Source: Pachypanchax playfairii
Taxonomy: Eukaryota > Chordata > Actinopteri > Cyprinodontiformes > Aplocheilidae
Assembly: GCA_006937955.1 (NCBI GenBank)
Contig: SSNP01000035.1
Location: 310,001 to 374,000 of the forward strand
Direction: 5' to 3'
Length of the DNA stretch: 64,000 nt
The position numbers and the translations under genes were made by a program. Within the stretch, counting starts at the first letter, position 1. Every line of letters starts with the position of its first letter. Below the pieces are notes generated by a model that saw only the letters and a program-made list of their open reading frames with translations, was not told the DNA's origin and did no database searches. Below are positions 62,321-64,000 of the stretch, in pieces.

Positions 62321-62331
62321 TCATAGTTCAT
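62268..62331 (-). promoter_or_regulatory. lrrc4c: Two overlapping uORFs at the lrrc4c start
   Basis: The leader contains ATG at 62331 (ATGAACTATGAATGCTGA, stop at 62314, six codons counting the stop) and ATG at 62324 (19 codons counting the stop, ending TAG at 62268). Both lie before, and overlap, the main ATG at 62320 in other frames. Ribosomes reaching the main start must leak past or reinitiate, which would lower expression. The uATGs lie 11 and 4 nt upstream. Confidence 0.55.
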
Positions 62332-62347
62332 CTGGTATGTGTGTTCT

Positions 62348-64000
62348 CTGTAAAAATAAGGAAAAGAAAGAAAGTATTTAGTAATCATTCAAAGTAGTGA
62401 GGAGTACAGAGGTGATGTCTGATATCACAAAGGCAATGTATTGTTTTGGTGCTGAACTGATAACAGAAAAAGTAATTTACTAGTTTTAGAGTCTTTAACT
62501 TCAAGCAGTTATCATTTATATGTATGTTCTATTTGTATTTGGAATTTGGTGAAGTTGAATTAATCAGTCTGGAGATAAGATGTTAAAAATGAATAGTATT
62601 TTCACTTTTTTAGTGTTGATTTTACTCAAAGATTCATGAATAATGGCTAATTCCAGGATACAACAGCTGATGGTGTATTCCGAAAACCACCTCCCAAATT
62701 AAGTTTACTAATAGAAAGTTATTCTGTTGTCTTAAAATTTGATTAGAGTAGTCCACTGAGCCAACATGTCAAGCAATATGTCTGAAAAATCTGATGGTAA
62801 AAATAGACTGAAGAATCTTACACATTGAGCACAGCCTGTACCTCCTACTTCCACTCTGCAGTGTTGATGTGTTGCTATCATCCCTCTTTTTTTCTCCTGC
62901 CTTTTTAGATGGCAACCTACAACTAAATCAATACATGCAGTGTAACAAACATATATATATGCGCTGAAAGGATAAAATGTGACGGTGTTGTGTCAAGCTG
63001 TGCTGTTAAGTGATTCAGACACTATTCTGCAGTGCAGTTGATGCCTTTGCCAGGAGCAAAGCACTCTACTTTTTCTCAAAAAAGAGGGGAAAAATATTAA
63101 CGCTACATTCTGAGTCCTCCTACTGGGTTCTCCTTGGCTCTTTTTGGCTCTCACAACTGACGTTATCTGTTAATCATCTCTTTCCGTCAGCCCACAAGCA
63201 AGGAGAAACAAGTATATTATGACAGGTGTTTTCTAAACTGTAGAAATTGTTAACTGAGGTGGAAATGCTCTCCAGTGAGGATGAGTGGCTGACTTAATCA
63301 GAAGAAATGAGTCTACATGTAGCTTGATTTTTGCACCAGCCAGGCTGCCACAATAGCCGTGATGGAGCGAGGCTGCAGAGAGACAGGCCTCTGCAGGGGA
63401 ATCAGATCGAATAAGGCCTCCCACAGGCTGGAACTCATTTTGTCTGGCTGGAATTACAACAAACCCTGCACTGCCACCAAAGAGAAGAAAATGTCAGACA
63501 TGGCAAACACACTGATAGTGATTATCTGCTGTCAATACAACATATCAGTTTGCAATTCCACTAGAATGCATAAAGAGATGAGCTTGTTGATCTACCACTC
63601 CAAGAGTAATTCTAGCCTTGGCTACATGCCTTATTCATAATGCATTTAACGTGAATACATTTTACAGTTCTTTATGGCTCATTACACAGAGAAATGGAAT
63701 ATATATTGGTGATGAAAAAACTGCTTTTCCTTTTGTTGGTGGAACACTGCATGGATTAATTTCCATCTAGCTGTGCTCAACATGTGTTTAGAGCAACTGA
63801 AAGCAGTAGCTGCTTACATCTAAAATCCTGCCAGTAACATAAAAACACACCCACCCTTACTTTTTAGCCTCTGCAACAGCAGCCACGGGCTTTATGTCTA
63901 ACAGTGGTATGATTTGCCACACACATTTGTTATAATGAGTTTGTAAGAAAAGTGCAAAGAAAACACATGTTTTAATCAAGATACACCAGGAGGCTGTAAG
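62348..64000 (-). other. lrrc4c: lrrc4c 5'-UTR intron (3' end)
   Basis: On the minus strand a long pyrimidine tract (CTTTCTTTTCCTTATTTTTA) ends in CAG at 62348, so the coding exon begins at 62347, only 27 nt before the ATG. Upstream exons of this gene are non-coding and far away in other vertebrates, and none is recognised here. 63340-63480 is GC-richer and repeat-free but shows no clear exon signal. Confidence 0.65.

Noticed and set aside
1..64000. CRISPR arrays, operons or phage-type defence systems
   Set aside because: The window is vertebrate nuclear DNA. No spaced direct repeats or clustered prokaryotic genes are present.

Overview
This window is nuclear DNA from a ray-finned fish, most likely a percomorph teleost. 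The signs are AT-rich, intron-poor-in-repeats vertebrate gene structure with GT-AG splice sites, many decayed Tc1/mariner transposons, tRNA-derived SINEs with the usual teleost tail phrases, hAT-type MITEs, and two protein genes whose order matches the human 11p12-11p11.2 neighbourhood. I cannot name the species. One assembly gap of about 296 N lies at 49223-49518.

Region 1 (1-9.8 kb, + strand) holds the 3' five-sixths of hsd17b12, the 3-ketoacyl-CoA reductase / 17-beta-hydroxysteroid dehydrogenase of the ER. Ten coding exons (879-8699) join in frame to 259 codons plus stop. The cofactor glycine motif, the NNVG motif and the catalytic Ser / Tyr-x-x-x-Lys set are all intact. Exon 1 lies before the window.

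Region 2 (9.8-13.35 kb) has a decayed Tc1 copy, then a TATA-box promoter and a small 78-residue ORF. I identify this ORF, with moderate confidence, as a divergent, C-terminally short relative of C11orf96, which is also a near neighbour of HSD17B12 in human.

Region 3 (13.35-60.4 kb) is a gene desert. I see no convincing exon in it. It holds at least six Tc1-type remnants (one with a second element inserted), three tRNA-like SINE pieces, a foldback MITE, two hAT-like MITEs, two separate MITEs with precise TTAA flanks, a possible LTR, microsatellites, and several repeat-free stretches rich in homeodomain-like TAATTA cores or RFX X-box palindromes. Those last stretches are plausible conserved regulatory elements for lrrc4c.

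Region 4 (60.4-64 kb, - strand) holds the complete single coding exon of lrrc4c (netrin-G1 ligand 1), a 629-residue synaptic adhesion protein with signal peptide, LRRs, Ig domain, transmembrane helix and C-terminal PDZ ligand. Its splice acceptor lies 27 nt before the ATG, and the rest of the window is 5'-UTR intron. The three genes are syntenic neighbours and share no pathway. I found no undescribed biological system. The best leads are the small C11orf96-like gene, the overlapping uORFs at lrrc4c, and the X-box palindromes and TTAA MITEs in the desert.
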